From positions 1 to 64,000 of the forward strand of contig CAZBDU010000021.1 of assembly GCA_964490725.1 (NCBI GenBank): a stretch of 64,000 nt of DNA. Reading direction: 5' to 3'. The position numbers were made by a program, and so were the translations under genes. The notes under the pieces are model-generated. The model was not told the origin of the DNA and made no database searches. It was given only the letters and a program-made list of their open reading frames with translations. Shown here piece by piece: positions 24,178 to 32,353 of the stretch (position 1 is the stretch's first letter; the number at the start of each line of letters is the position of its first letter). The DNA comes from CAZBDU01 sp964490725 (GTDB lineage: Bacteria; Spirochaetota; Spirochaetia; SZUA-6; DRHE01).

Positions 24178-25608
24178 TCAGAGAAACGACAACGAGTCCG
24201 CCTGGCTTAGCATGGGCACGATGCTGCGCACGAACGCCAGGCTTTCTGCCGGCTCCTGGTCATGCAGCATGACCCGCGCGATCCCCTGCTGCAGAAAAGG
24301 CAGGATGCGGAAGAACAGGGGATGCTCGATGGGTCCCACGGTGGCGGTCTCCGTCTCGTGGATCAGCACGGAGCCGAAAGGGTCCGAGAAGAAGCTCGGC
24401 TTGTGCAGCACGTCGCGGTTTGCGGGGATCATGCCGAACTGCTCGAAGTACAGCCCCGCTGTCCGCTCGTCCGTGCAGAGAAACTCGATCCACCGGTATG
24501 CGAGCTCCGGGTTGCGGGCCTGCCTGGAAATGGCCAAGGCGTGCGACAGCAGGACGCTCTCGGATCTCCCGGATGGACCCGGCGGCAGGGCCGCCACCCC
24601 GTAGCGGGCATCGAAGTCCCGGCCCTGTCCACTCAGCTGTCTGAGGTGACCCCTTCCGTAGGGCCCGTCGATCATGAAGGCCAGACGGCCTGCCGCGAAC
24701 AGCAGCCGCGTGCCGTCGATGCTCTTCTCCTGCCTGACCCCTGCCCGGCGGTACAGGCGCTGCAGCCAGCCCAGCGCTCTGACGTTGCTCTCGCTGTCGA
24801 TCACGATGTTGCCCATCGAGTCCACGAACCCTCCCCCGAAGGCCAGGAAGAAGGGATACATCACCATGAAGTCGATCTCGTAGAGGTCCATGGGAAGGCA
24901 GATCCCTTGAACGTCGGGGCGGAGTGCCTCGCTCACCCGGACGCTCATCTCGGCCAGCTCCTCCATGCTGCCGGGCGGCCGTTCGGGGTCCAGCCCGGCT
25001 CGCTCCAGGACCTCCTTGTTGTAGTAGAGCACCAGGGGGCAAAGCGCCCAGTTCAAGGCGTGCAGCTCCCCGCCGATGACCCCCAGCTGAAAGGCGGCGG
25101 GGTAGCGTCGCTTGACGATGTCCTGGCTCACCCGGTCGCTGAGGGGCAGGAACAGGTCGAACCTGTGCAGCCGGCGCAGCCAGAAAGGGGTGATCTGGAC
25201 CACATCGGGGGACAACCCGTGCAGCATGAGGGAGAACAGCCGCTGCAGATACCGCCGATAGGGAACGACCACCCCGTGCAGGAGCAGCTCGCCGCGCTGG
25301 CGCCGGAACTCCTCCACCGCCTTGTCCATGTACCGGTCCGCCGCAAGCTCGGCGGTCACCCAGTTGGAGAAGGTGAGGGCGTGAGCCTCGTCGCGGATGA
25401 AGGTCCCCTTGCCGCGAATCCGCTCCAGGAGCCCCTCCTGCTCCAGCTCGCCGATCGCCCGGCGCACGGTGTTTCGACCGACGTTGAACCGCCGTGCCAG
25501 CTCCAGCTCCGGAGGCAGGACGTTCGCGCTGCTTCTCCTGAGCTGCGCGACCAGCTTCCGCACCTCATCGGAGGTCCGCTGCACCTGGGTTGCCGGTTTT
25601 TCCGCCAT
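24178..25608 (-). CDS. GntR-type regulator fused to a solute-binding-protein domain
   Basis: 476 residues. Residues 10-75 are a GntR winged helix (VLPPELELARRFNVGRNTVR, then GELEQEGLLERIRGKGTFI). The rest, where a UTRA or FadR domain is normal, is a family 1 sugar-binding-protein fold (VVQITPFWLRRL, LYYNKEVLERAGLDPE, FAAGRLAFMIDGPYGRG, YRWIEFLCTDERTAGLYF). No signal peptide, so it is cytoplasmic and probably senses the imported sugar with the same fold the transporter uses. It is the first gene of the five-gene operon and likely controls it and itself: a candidate operator lies between its promoter and its start. Confidence 0.88.
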   Translation of the reverse strand: MAEKPATQVQRTSDEVRKLVAQLRRSSANVLPPELELARRFNVGRNTVRRAIGELEQEGLLERIRGKGTFIRDEAHALTFSNWVTAELAADRYMDKAVEEFRRQRGELLLHGVVVPYRRYLQRLFSLMLHGLSPDVVQITPFWLRRLHRFDLFLPLSDRVSQDIVKRRYPAAFQLGVIGGELHALNWALCPLVLYYNKEVLERAGLDPERPPGSMEELAEMSVRVSEALRPDVQGICLPMDLYEIDFMVMYPFFLAFGGGFVDSMGNIVIDSESNVRALGWLQRLYRRAGVRQEKSIDGTRLLFAAGRLAFMIDGPYGRGHLRQLSGQGRDFDARYGVAALPPGPSGRSESVLLSHALAISRQARNPELAYRWIEFLCTDERTAGLYFEQFGMIPANRDVLHKPSFFSDPFGSVLIHETETATVGPIEHPLFFRILPFLQQGIARVMLHDQEPAESLAFVRSIVPMLSQADSLSFL

Positions 25609-25624
25609 GGGCCCTCAGGGGACA

Positions 25625-25647
25625 AATAGAATCACTTGGTTCCTATT
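25625..25647. promoter_or_regulatory. Candidate operator of the GntR-SBP regulator
   Basis: Inverted repeat AATAGAA (25625-25631) / TTCCTATT (25640-25647), near-palindromic, downstream of the -10 element and 17 nt before the regulator ATG. GntR dimers bind such short two-fold sites. Assignment by position only. Confidence 0.45.
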
Positions 25648-25661
25648 GCACCCCTACATTG

Positions 25662-25689
25662 ATGATAGGCCAGAACTCCCTGCCGTCAA
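25662..25689 (-). promoter_or_regulatory. Promoter of the GntR-ABC-sulfatase operon
   Basis: Minus strand TTGACG (25684-25689), 16-bp spacer, TATCAT (25662-25667), giving a leader of about 45 nt. Confidence 0.65.
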
Positions 25690-25717
25690 GCTCTTTTCCC
25701 GCCTGCCGGGCTCCGGG

Positions 25718-26737
25718 TCAGGCGGCGAGCAGCCCGGTGCGGAACAGCACCACGTCCACCAGCAGCCCCGCCACCAGCCAGGCGCCCGCCCGCCGGTTGA
25801 AGTACATGGCCCACCCCACGTACCACAGCGGCCAGACGGACCAGTCCGCAGGAGGCTCGGCAGGCCTGGGACGGCTCAGCTCGCGCCAGGCCCGCACCAG
25901 CCTGGGCAGGGCTAGCAGGCTCAGCGCCGGCCCCGGGCCGGTGACCCCCAGCACAGCCAGAGCGCCCACGGCCAGGTAGAAGAGCACGAACAGCCCCTTC
26001 ACCAGCACCCGGGAAGCCCGTTCGCCCAGCAGCACCGGCAGGGAGCGCACGCCCGCCGCCAGGTCCGCCTCCCGCTTGTCGATGTGCTTGCCCACCAGCA
26101 CCGCCGCCACCAGAAGGCCGTAAGGAAGAGAGGCCAGGAAGAAGGCGGACTCCATGCGCCCGGAGACGACGTAGGCGGTCCCGCCGATCATCAGGGGTCC
26201 CCAGACCACCAGAGAGGCCAGCTCCCCCAGGGCGAACCGTTTCAGAAAGCCTGAATAGCTCAGGCTAAGGGCCAGCCCAGCCGCCGCGAACAGCGCCACC
26301 GGCCAGCCGCGCAGCGCGGCCAGAGCCGCCGTCACCGCCAAGCCTGCCCCCAGCCCCAGCAGCGCGGCGCCCAATAGCCGGCTCGCAGTGGTGAGGCCGC
26401 CGAAGAGGGGGTGCACGCTGTACTGCACCCGGGGGTACTCCTCGGTGTCCACGCCGCGCCTGGTGTCGGTCCAGTCGTTCAGCATGTTGTTGGAGGCATG
26501 GGCAGCCAGCAGCCCGGCGGTAGCCAGAAGCGCGGCCCACCAGGAGGCGGGTCCCTGGCGCACGGCCAGGAGCACCCCGATGAGGGCGGAGATGAGAGTC
26601 ATGGGCAGGACGCAGGCCCGCGAGATGACCAGCCACCGGCTGACCGCGTCCGCCTGGCGGACCCCGGGCAGGTTGCAGCTCCGCAGCGCCTCAGCCCAGC
26701 GCCGCGGCAGGGAGATGGAGCGGAAGGTGTCTGTCAT
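25718..26737 (-). CDS. UbiA-family prenyltransferase (MenA-like)
   Basis: 339 residues with eight to nine hydrophobic segments. The first Mg-prenyl-diphosphate motif is NMLNDWTDTRRGVD (N87 to D96, N-D-x-x-D-x-x-x-x-D); the second is KHIDKREADLAAG. These define aromatic prenyltransferases of the UbiA superfamily; overall layout is closest to the MenA/1,4-dihydroxy-2-naphthoate branch, but no other menaquinone gene is in the window, so the acceptor is uncertain. Twelve nt after the DUF302 gene and likely in operon with it. Confidence 0.85.
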   Translation of the reverse strand: MTDTFRSISLPRRWAEALRSCNLPGVRQADAVSRWLVISRACVLPMTLISALIGVLLAVRQGPASWWAALLATAGLLAAHASNNMLNDWTDTRRGVDTEEYPRVQYSVHPLFGGLTTASRLLGAALLGLGAGLAVTAALAALRGWPVALFAAAGLALSLSYSGFLKRFALGELASLVVWGPLMIGGTAYVVSGRMESAFFLASLPYGLLVAAVLVGKHIDKREADLAAGVRSLPVLLGERASRVLVKGLFVLFYLAVGALAVLGVTGPGPALSLLALPRLVRAWRELSRPRPAEPPADWSVWPLWYVGWAMYFNRRAGAWLVAGLLVDVVLFRTGLLAA

Positions 26738-26749
26738 AGCCTAGCCTCC

Positions 26750-27136
26750 CTAGAGGGCCTCCACGACCTTCTTCAGCCTGGCCTGTACCTGGCCGGCGAT
26801 CTCCTGCAGCGCCGGGGCGTTCACCGCCTGCATGGACGCCACCGGGTCGATCGCCGCAACCTCCACCGCACCGGCGCCGCGCTCCTGGACGATCACGTTG
26901 CAGGGCAGCATTGTGCCGATCTTGTCCTCCTCCTGCAGCGCTTTGTAGGCGAAGGGAGGATTGCAGGCCCCGAGAATCCTGTACTTGCGGAAATCCACGT
27001 CCAGCTTCTTCTTCAGGGTGGCCTGAACGTCGATTTCCGTCAGAACACCGAACCCTTCGTTCTTCAACTGGCCGGTGACTCTCTCCAGCACCTCTTCGAA
27101 GACACCATCCACAGTCTTGCTGAAGTAGTAGCTCAT
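26750..27136 (-). CDS. DUF302 family protein
   Basis: 128 residues, a single DUF302 domain: MSYYFSKTVDGVFEEVLERV at the start, ILGACNPPFAYKALQ and GTMLPCNVIVQERGAG in the middle. The family is widespread and often found with redox or membrane-stress genes, but its activity is not established. Good ribosome site (AGGAGGAGAGG). A TTGACG-18-TACCCT promoter lies upstream; ubiA follows. Confidence 0.9.
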   Translation of the reverse strand: MSYYFSKTVDGVFEEVLERVTGQLKNEGFGVLTEIDVQATLKKKLDVDFRKYRILGACNPPFAYKALQEEDKIGTMLPCNVIVQERGAGAVEVAAIDPVASMQAVNAPALQEIAGQVQARLKKVVEAL

Positions 27137-27172
27137 GACCCTCTCCTCCTGTGTCCGGGAGCTCCACCCTCA

Positions 27173-27202
27173 AGGGTACTCACGGGCTCGAAGCGGCGTC
27201 AA
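27173..27202 (-). promoter_or_regulatory. Promoter of DUF302-ubiA
   Basis: Minus strand TTGACG (27197-27202), 18-bp spacer, TACCCT (27173-27178). Confidence 0.55.
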
Positions 27203-27293
27203 CAACAATCGCGCCGGCCGCCCCGCTGCGGGGCGGGCAAGGCAGATGGAAAGGCGGATGGAAAAGTTGCGTTCAAAGTCCAAAAAAGCGGAA

Positions 27294-27307
27294 ATCGGTG
27301 CACCGAT
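27294..27307. promoter_or_regulatory. Perfect 14-bp palindrome upstream of the Ig-like lipoprotein gene
   Basis: ATCGGTGCACCGAT is fully two-fold symmetric and sits about 110 bp before the lipoprotein start, in an A+T-richer stretch that also holds TACAAT (27324-27329) and TATCCT (27330-27335), either of which could be a -10. A protein-binding site is plausible. The divergent region also holds a GC hairpin (27217-27237). Confidence 0.35.
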
Positions 27308-27415
27308 GCGCTATATCTTTCAGTACAATTATCCTAGTGGCAGTGTTAGAGATGCGCGGGAAAGGATGAGCCGGCGGGAGGGGCGGGCATCCGTTCGGTG
27401 CCTTGGGCAGGTGGG

Positions 27416-29041
27416 ATGGGTGTTGTGAAACGAGGGTCCCCCGGGGCCTTTCGCCCCGCAGCGTTCGCAGCGTTCCTGCTGGCCGGTGTGCTGCTGCTCC
27501 TCGCCGGCTGCGGCGATTTCAACATCTACGACGAGCTGGGAATCCCCATCGACACCGGCGGCCCCGTGGAGGCGCTGGCCATCGCACCCGCGGTGGCGGT
27601 GGTGCTGATCAACGCACACCTGGAGTTCCAGGCCTCCGGCGGGCTGCGGCCGTACAGCTACGAGATCGTTTCCGGCGGAGGCACGATCGGCGCGGAGGGA
27701 CACTTCGAGGCCCCCGCCGTACCGGCGACCGTGGTGGTGAGGGTCACCGACGGCCGGGGGGACACGGCTGAGGCGCAGGTCTACGTTCTGGCCAGCGGCC
27801 CGCTCACCATCACCCCTGAGGACCAGGTGATCAGCGTGAACGGCACCATCAGGTTCCAGGCCTTCGGCGGCTCACCTCCGTATACCTTTGCGGTGCTGGA
27901 CCCCGCACCCACGGAGACGATCACGCCTCTGGCCGACCCGTCCAAGGCGCTCTACCAGGCGCCGGGCTCAGAAAAAGAGAGCACCGTGCGGGTCACCGAC
28001 AGTGCGGGCCAAACCGATCAGACCACCGTCGTCGTGCTGGAACCCTTCACTGTCCGTCCTCTGGTGCTGGACATCTCGGTGGGCAGCGTTTTCACCTTCT
28101 CCGTCTCCGGCGGCCTGCCGCCCTACACCTTCTGGCTGGAAGACCCCACGGCGGGGTCACTGCTTCCGGGTCCCCCGGCATCCGGCACCGCGGAGTACAC
28201 CGCACCGCCGGCCTCGGGCACCGACCGCGTGTGGGCCGAGGACTTCAACGGCAACCGCAGCAGCGCCGAGGTGACGGCACGGCCTGTGGTGCCGCTGCAG
28301 GTCAGTCCCGACGAGCTCATCGTCTCGGTGGGAGCGGCGGTCACCTTCACGGCCGGCGGCGGCGTGGCTCCCTACGCCTTCGACCTGCAGAGCGGTAACA
28401 CCTACGCGAGCATCACCTCTGCCGGAAAGCTGACGGCCACGGCGCCCACGCCGCTCGGCGACCCGGTGGTGGTGCGGGCCACGGACACGGACGACACCCA
28501 GGCGTTCGCCTACGTGACGGTGGTGGCCACCGGGGATCTCGCCATCATCCCCGAGGCGGTGACCGTGGAGGAGCTGCAGCAGGTCACCTTCTCCGCCTCC
28601 GGGGGCAGCCCGGGCTACACCTACTCGATGCAGGCCGGCTCCGGCAGCATCTCCGGCCAGGGAGGCCTCTACACGGCGCCCGCGGCGCCGGGCACCGCCG
28701 AGAGGGTGCGCGTCACCGACACCGCCTTCGAGTACCGCGAGGCCATCGTCACCGTGGCGCCGGCGGCCCCCACGGATCTGGCGGCCGACGGCTCCTACGG
28801 CGGTCCCCGGGATGTTCGCCTCACCTGGACCGACAACTCCGGCGGCGAAGAGGGGTTCGTCGTGGAGCGAAAGCCCGTGCGAGGCAGCTTCGCAGAGATT
28901 GCCACGCTGCCGGCCGACGTCCAGTCCTTCCTTGACACCGAGGCCACGCCCAACGTGCTCTACGTCTACCGCATCCGCTGCTTCGCGAACGGGGTGATGT
29001 CCTCCTACTCCAACCAGGGCTACGCGTTCGCCAACCAGTGA
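27416..29041 (+). CDS. Lipoprotein with Ig-like repeats and C-terminal fibronectin III domain
   Basis: About 541 residues. A lipoprotein signal (LLAGVLLLLAGC) is followed by five or six repeats of roughly 80 residues built on the theme S-G-G-x-P-P-Y-x-Y/F (ASGGLRPYSYEI, AFGGSPPYTFAV, VSGGLPPYTFWL, AGGGVAPYAFDL, ASGGSPGYTYSM), each closing with V-R-V-T-D. The last ~95 residues form a fibronectin III domain (DVRLTWTDNSGGEEGFVVER ... YVYRIRC). Likely an exposed structural or binding protein. ATG chosen; a GTG three codons later (VKRGSP) is an equally good start. Confidence 0.85.
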   Translation: MGVVKRGSPGAFRPAAFAAFLLAGVLLLLAGCGDFNIYDELGIPIDTGGPVEALAIAPAVAVVLINAHLEFQASGGLRPYSYEIVSGGGTIGAEGHFEAPAVPATVVVRVTDGRGDTAEAQVYVLASGPLTITPEDQVISVNGTIRFQAFGGSPPYTFAVLDPAPTETITPLADPSKALYQAPGSEKESTVRVTDSAGQTDQTTVVVLEPFTVRPLVLDISVGSVFTFSVSGGLPPYTFWLEDPTAGSLLPGPPASGTAEYTAPPASGTDRVWAEDFNGNRSSAEVTARPVVPLQVSPDELIVSVGAAVTFTAGGGVAPYAFDLQSGNTYASITSAGKLTATAPTPLGDPVVVRATDTDDTQAFAYVTVVATGDLAIIPEAVTVEELQQVTFSASGGSPGYTYSMQAGSGSISGQGGLYTAPAAPGTAERVRVTDTAFEYREAIVTVAPAAPTDLAADGSYGGPRDVRLTWTDNSGGEEGFVVERKPVRGSFAEIATLPADVQSFLDTEATPNVLYVYRIRCFANGVMSSYSNQGYAFANQ

Positions 29042-29108
29042 GGCCTCCCGGCGACCGGGCCTATCCCGACGGGACGGCGGCGCTGTAGAACAGAGCGGTT
29101 CCAGCCGC

Positions 29109-29114
29109 TATAGT
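29109..29114 (+). promoter_or_regulatory. -10 element of the HAD phosphatase gene, leaderless type
   Basis: TATAGT lies 8 nt before the ATG, with no Shine-Dalgarno sequence between; the -35 is weak. Confidence 0.5.
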
Positions 29115-29122
29115 GACCCATC

Positions 29123-29782
29123 ATGGGCTTCAACGCGGTCATCTTCGACATGGACGGAACCCTCCTGGACACCTTGGCGGACCTGGCGGATTGCATGAAC
29201 CGGGTCCTGGAGCGCAGCGGCCTGCCGGCGCACCCCGTCGAAGCGTACCGCCTCTTCGTGGGCGATGGCATGACGAACCTGGTGCGCCGCGTCGTGCCGG
29301 CCGAGCACCTGGAAAATCTCGAGCTGGTTTCCCGGCTGCGCACCGAGATGATAGAGGAATACGGCCGGCACTGGGCTGAGAAGACCCGCCCCTATCCGGG
29401 CGTGGAGGAGCTCCTGGAGGCGGTTTCCGGCCGCGGCGTACGCATGGCCATCCTCTCCAACAAGCCGCACCTCCTCACTGCCCGGATCGCCGCGCACTTC
29501 TTCGGCCGGTTCCCCTTCACTGCGGTCCTCGGCGCCCGGGAAGAGATCCCCCGCAAACCGGACCCCCAGGCCGCGTTGGAGATCGCGCGCCGCTTCGCTC
29601 TGGCGCCGAAGGAGGTGCTCTATGCGGGAGACACCGACACGGACATGCAGACCGGCCGGCGGGCGGGAATGTTCACCGTCGGGGTCCTGTGGGGCTTCCG
29701 GTCGCAGCGGGAGCTCGAGGAAAGCGGAGCCCAGCGGCTGGCAGCCTCGCCGCGGGAGCTTCTGGACCTGCTCACAGGATGA
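29123..29782 (+). CDS. gph: HAD-superfamily phosphatase, phosphoglycolate phosphatase-like
   Basis: 219 residues with the full set of HAD motifs: FDMDGTLLDT (nucleophile Asp near residue 9), ILSNKP, RKPDPQ with the conserved Lys, and YAGDTDTDM. The small alpha-helical cap between motifs I and II places it with phosphoglycolate phosphatase/Gph, which removes the DNA-repair product 2-phosphoglycolate, though other sugar phosphates are possible. The ATG sits 8 nt after a TATAGT. Converges on the barrel-fragment gene with an 11-bp overlap. Confidence 0.88.
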   Translation: MGFNAVIFDMDGTLLDTLADLADCMNRVLERSGLPAHPVEAYRLFVGDGMTNLVRRVVPAEHLENLELVSRLRTEMIEEYGRHWAEKTRPYPGVEELLEAVSGRGVRMAILSNKPHLLTARIAAHFFGRFPFTAVLGAREEIPRKPDPQAALEIARRFALAPKEVLYAGDTDTDMQTGRRAGMFTVGVLWGFRSQRELEESGAQRLAASPRELLDLLTG

Positions 29783-30302
29783 GGCGGGCGTTCAGCCGCA
29801 GCTCGAAGCCGAACGACGGCAGATAGGTGCGCTTCCCCCCCTCCGTTCGCTCCTCGATGCCTCCCGAGACCTTCAGGGACAGGCCGATCTCCAGGTGATC
29901 GCTGCGCCTTGCGGTGGAGGTGTGCTCAAGGGTGAGCCGCCCCGGCAGGCTCCTGGCCCATGAGGGAGCCGGCGTGGTCACGACGTAGGAGCTCTCCAGG
30001 AGCAGCGTCTCGCGGTGCTGCACCGCGGCCTTGGAGGCCCCTCCCGGCAGGAGGCTCGCCCACCCGTACTCGGCTCTCAGGCTGCCCCGGATGCGGTCCA
30101 CCGCCGGCAGCTCGGGCACGGGCTGCTCCCTGGAGGGCTCTCCCGGGAAAAGCAGCGCCGGGTCGCCGGGCCGCTGCCGCTCCCGGGCGTACACCACCTG
30201 CTGGGAAACCGACCAGCTGGTGCCGTCGCTGCTTCCCAGGGCCAGTCCGGCGCCGGCCTTTCCCGCTCCTTCGGGTCCCCGGCGGATCTGCGTCGCGCTC
30301 AC
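29772..30302 (-). pseudogene. C-terminal fragment of an outer-membrane beta-barrel protein
   Basis: 176 residues without any signal peptide. The chain has alternating amphipathic strands (AGAGLALGSSDGTSWSVSQQ, ETLLLESSYVVTT, LEIGLSLKVSG) and ends GFELRLNARLIL, a typical outer-membrane barrel C-terminus. The open frame continues about 18 codons upstream of the GTG (SNPSRIDAGRGI) to a TAG, so the original N-terminus is missing. Most likely a truncated gene. A short intact protein is the alternative, but it could not be exported by Sec. Confidence 0.5.
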
Positions 30303-30334
30303 GATGCCTCGACCTGCGTCTATTCTCGACGGGT

Positions 30335-30363
30335 TTGATTTCCCGCCGCCGCGCCGCTAGACT
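30335..30363 (+). promoter_or_regulatory. Promoter of the zinc-ribbon gene and trxB
   Basis: TTGATT (30335-30340), 17-bp spacer, TAGACT (30358-30363), 48 nt before the zinc-ribbon ATG. Confidence 0.5.
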
Positions 30364-30411
30364 GGATGCAGGAACCCCGGCGCCGGTGCGCCGGAAGGGG
30401 GAGGCGGGCCC

Positions 30412-30648
30412 ATGGATACGCTGGAGGTCACGGAGATCTGGGTCTGCCCGCACTGCGTGATTCCCTACGAACGCTCCGGCAGGTGCGGCCGCTGCGGGAG
30501 CGAGCTGGCCGTCTGCCACGTCGGCGCCCTGGATGACCCCTGCCGCCGTCCCGTGATGGACGCCCGCGGGCGCCTGGTTACCCGGGCGCCCCTGTGGTGG
30601 CTGCGGCGCACCGCCGCGGGCCTGGCTCGCTACTACGAGGGTCGTTGA
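30412..30648 (+). CDS. Small zinc-ribbon protein
   Basis: 78 residues. Two knuckles WVCPHC and GRCGRCG give a C-x2-C / C-x2-C zinc ribbon in the first 30 residues; two more Cys occur in the middle and the end is basic (WWLRRTAAGLARYYEGR). Strong ribosome site (AGGGGGAGG). It precedes trxB by 36 nt in the same transcription unit, which hints at a redox or metal connection. No named family recognised. Confidence 0.65.
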   Translation: MDTLEVTEIWVCPHCVIPYERSGRCGRCGSELAVCHVGALDDPCRRPVMDARGRLVTRAPLWWLRRTAAGLARYYEGR

Positions 30649-30684
30649 GGGCAGCGGGGCCGCCTGGGGAGGGATGTGATTGCT

Positions 30685-31608
30685 ATGGAAAAGATGATTG
30701 TCATCGGTTCCGGGCCGGCGGGGCTGACCGCGGCCCTGTACGCCGGCCGCGCCAGGCTGGAGCCTCTGGTGATCACCGGCACGCAGATCGGCGGGCAGAT
30801 CGCCATCAGCTACGAGGTGCAGAACTACATCGGTTTTCCCGACGGCACCACCGGCCCGGAGCTGGCGGAGCTCATGCAGAAGCACGCGGAGCGCTACGGG
30901 GCCCGGATGGTGATGGACGAGGTGGCGGAGGTGCAGCTCGCCGGAGGCCCTCCCTTCACGGTGAAGACCCACGAGCAGAGCTACCAGGCGGAGGCGCTGA
31001 TCGTGGCCACCGGCGCCTCGCCCAGGAGGCTGCGGGTCCCCGGAGAGGAGGAGCTCATCGGCCGGGGAGTCTCCTTCTGCGCCACCTGCGACGCCTACTT
31101 CTTCCGGGACAAGGACGTGATCGTGGTGGGCGGCGGGGACAGCGCCATGGAGGAGGGTCTGTTCCTCACCCGCTTCGCCAGCAAGGTGCGGGTGGTCCAC
31201 CGCCGCGACCAGCTGCGGGCGGGGGAGACGTTGAAGCGGGCGGCCCTGGAGAACGAGAAGATGGAGTTCGTGTGGAACACCGTGCTGGAGGAGATCCGCG
31301 GCGCCCAGAAGGTCCAGTCGGTGGTGGCCCGGGACGTGGAAAGCGGCGCGAGCAGGGAGATGCCCACCGACGGGGTGTTCGTGTTCATCGGCCACTACCC
31401 CAACTCCATGCTCTTCCAGGGGCAGCTCGACACCGACGGGGACGGCTACCTGGTGACCGACGAGCGCATGATGACCAGCGTCCCGGGCGTCTTCGCCGCC
31501 GGGGAGGTTCAGGACCGCATCTACCGGCAGATCGCCACCTCCGTGGGGCAGGGGTGCGCGGCGGCGATGATGGCGGTGCGCTGGCTTTCGAAACGCGGCA
31601 TAGGCTGA
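30685..31608 (+). CDS. trxB: Thioredoxin reductase
   Basis: FAD-dependent enzyme passing electrons from NADPH to thioredoxin. 307 residues. FAD-binding GSGPAGLTAA at the N-terminus, redox-active pair in SFCATCDAYFF (C132, C135), NADPH-binding GGGDSAMEE and HRRDQLRA, and C-terminal FAD motif GVFAAGEVQD. ATG chosen at EKMIVIGSG because GGGAGGG lies 11 nt upstream; a GTG three codons earlier is too close to that site. Confidence 0.96.
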   Translation: MEKMIVIGSGPAGLTAALYAGRARLEPLVITGTQIGGQIAISYEVQNYIGFPDGTTGPELAELMQKHAERYGARMVMDEVAEVQLAGGPPFTVKTHEQSYQAEALIVATGASPRRLRVPGEEELIGRGVSFCATCDAYFFRDKDVIVVGGGDSAMEEGLFLTRFASKVRVVHRRDQLRAGETLKRAALENEKMEFVWNTVLEEIRGAQKVQSVVARDVESGASREMPTDGVFVFIGHYPNSMLFQGQLDTDGDGYLVTDERMMTSVPGVFAAGEVQDRIYRQIATSVGQGCAAAMMAVRWLSKRGIG

Positions 31609-31642
31609 CGCGGCTGACGCGCGCTCCCGGTGGCCCAGCCTC

Positions 31643-32353
31643 CTACGCCCGCACCTCGCAGACCCCGAAGTGAGGGTGGATGCGCATCTGCAGGGAGGCC
31701 AGCGTCTCCAGAGGATACGGTGCGCCCCGGCGAAGGGCCGGGTCGAGGGCCCCGGCGGGACGAAACTGCTGGAGCACGAAGCGCGCCGCCCCGTGAAGGT
31801 CCCGCGCCAGCCGCAGCAGGTCCTCCTCGCGATGCAGGCCGGGAACCACGGTGCAGCGCAGCTCGTACTCGGGGGCGAGCTCGCGCAGCAGCTCCAGACT
31901 GCGCCGCACCGCCCGCAGGGTATCCCTCTGGAGGGCCCTCAGGCCGGTGGCTCGCCGGTAGGCCGGCAGCGTGAGCGGCGCCTTCACGTCCATGGCAATG
32001 AAGTCCACGAGCTTCCGGCGCAGGAGCGTCTCCAGCGCATCCGGCCGGCTGCCGTTGGTCTCCACGGCCGCTGCAAGGCCCATCTGCTTCACCTCACCCA
32101 GGAACTCCGCCAGCCCCTCCTGCAGGGTGGGCTCTCCCCCGGTCACCGCCACTGCTCCGTACAGGCGCCGGTTCTCCTCGAGATAGGCCAGCACCGTGGC
32201 GCCGGAGAGCGCAGGCAGGGTGTCCGGCTCCAGCACCAGGGAGGCGTTGTAGCAGAAGGGGCAGCGGAAGTTGCACCCGCCGGTGAAGAGCACCGAGCAT
32301 ACCTTCCCAGGCACCTCGATCAGGGATGTCTTCTGCCAGCCCTTGAAGGTCAC
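31643..32353 (-). CDS. nrdG: Anaerobic ribonucleotide reductase-activating protein
   Basis: Radical SAM enzyme that installs the glycyl radical on NrdD. 236 residues with the cluster motif C-x3-C-x2-C in GGCNFRCPFCYNA and the SAM-binding GGE in VTGGEPTLQ. GTG start chosen since it overlaps the NrdD stop in a GTGA junction and begins directly with FKGWQKTSLIEVPGKV, the usual NrdG start. Last gene of the nrdR-nrdD-nrdG operon. Confidence 0.93.
   Translation of the reverse strand: MTFKGWQKTSLIEVPGKVCSVLFTGGCNFRCPFCYNASLVLEPDTLPALSGATVLAYLEENRRLYGAVAVTGGEPTLQEGLAEFLGEVKQMGLAAAVETNGSRPDALETLLRRKLVDFIAMDVKAPLTLPAYRRATGLRALQRDTLRAVRRSLELLRELAPEYELRCTVVPGLHREEDLLRLARDLHGAARFVLQQFRPAGALDPALRRGAPYPLETLASLQMRIHPHFGVCEVRA

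Noticed and set aside
22711..24210. 500-codon plus-strand frame across the sugar-binding protein gene
   Set aside because: Antisense to a clear ABC binding protein; no domain and no promoter.
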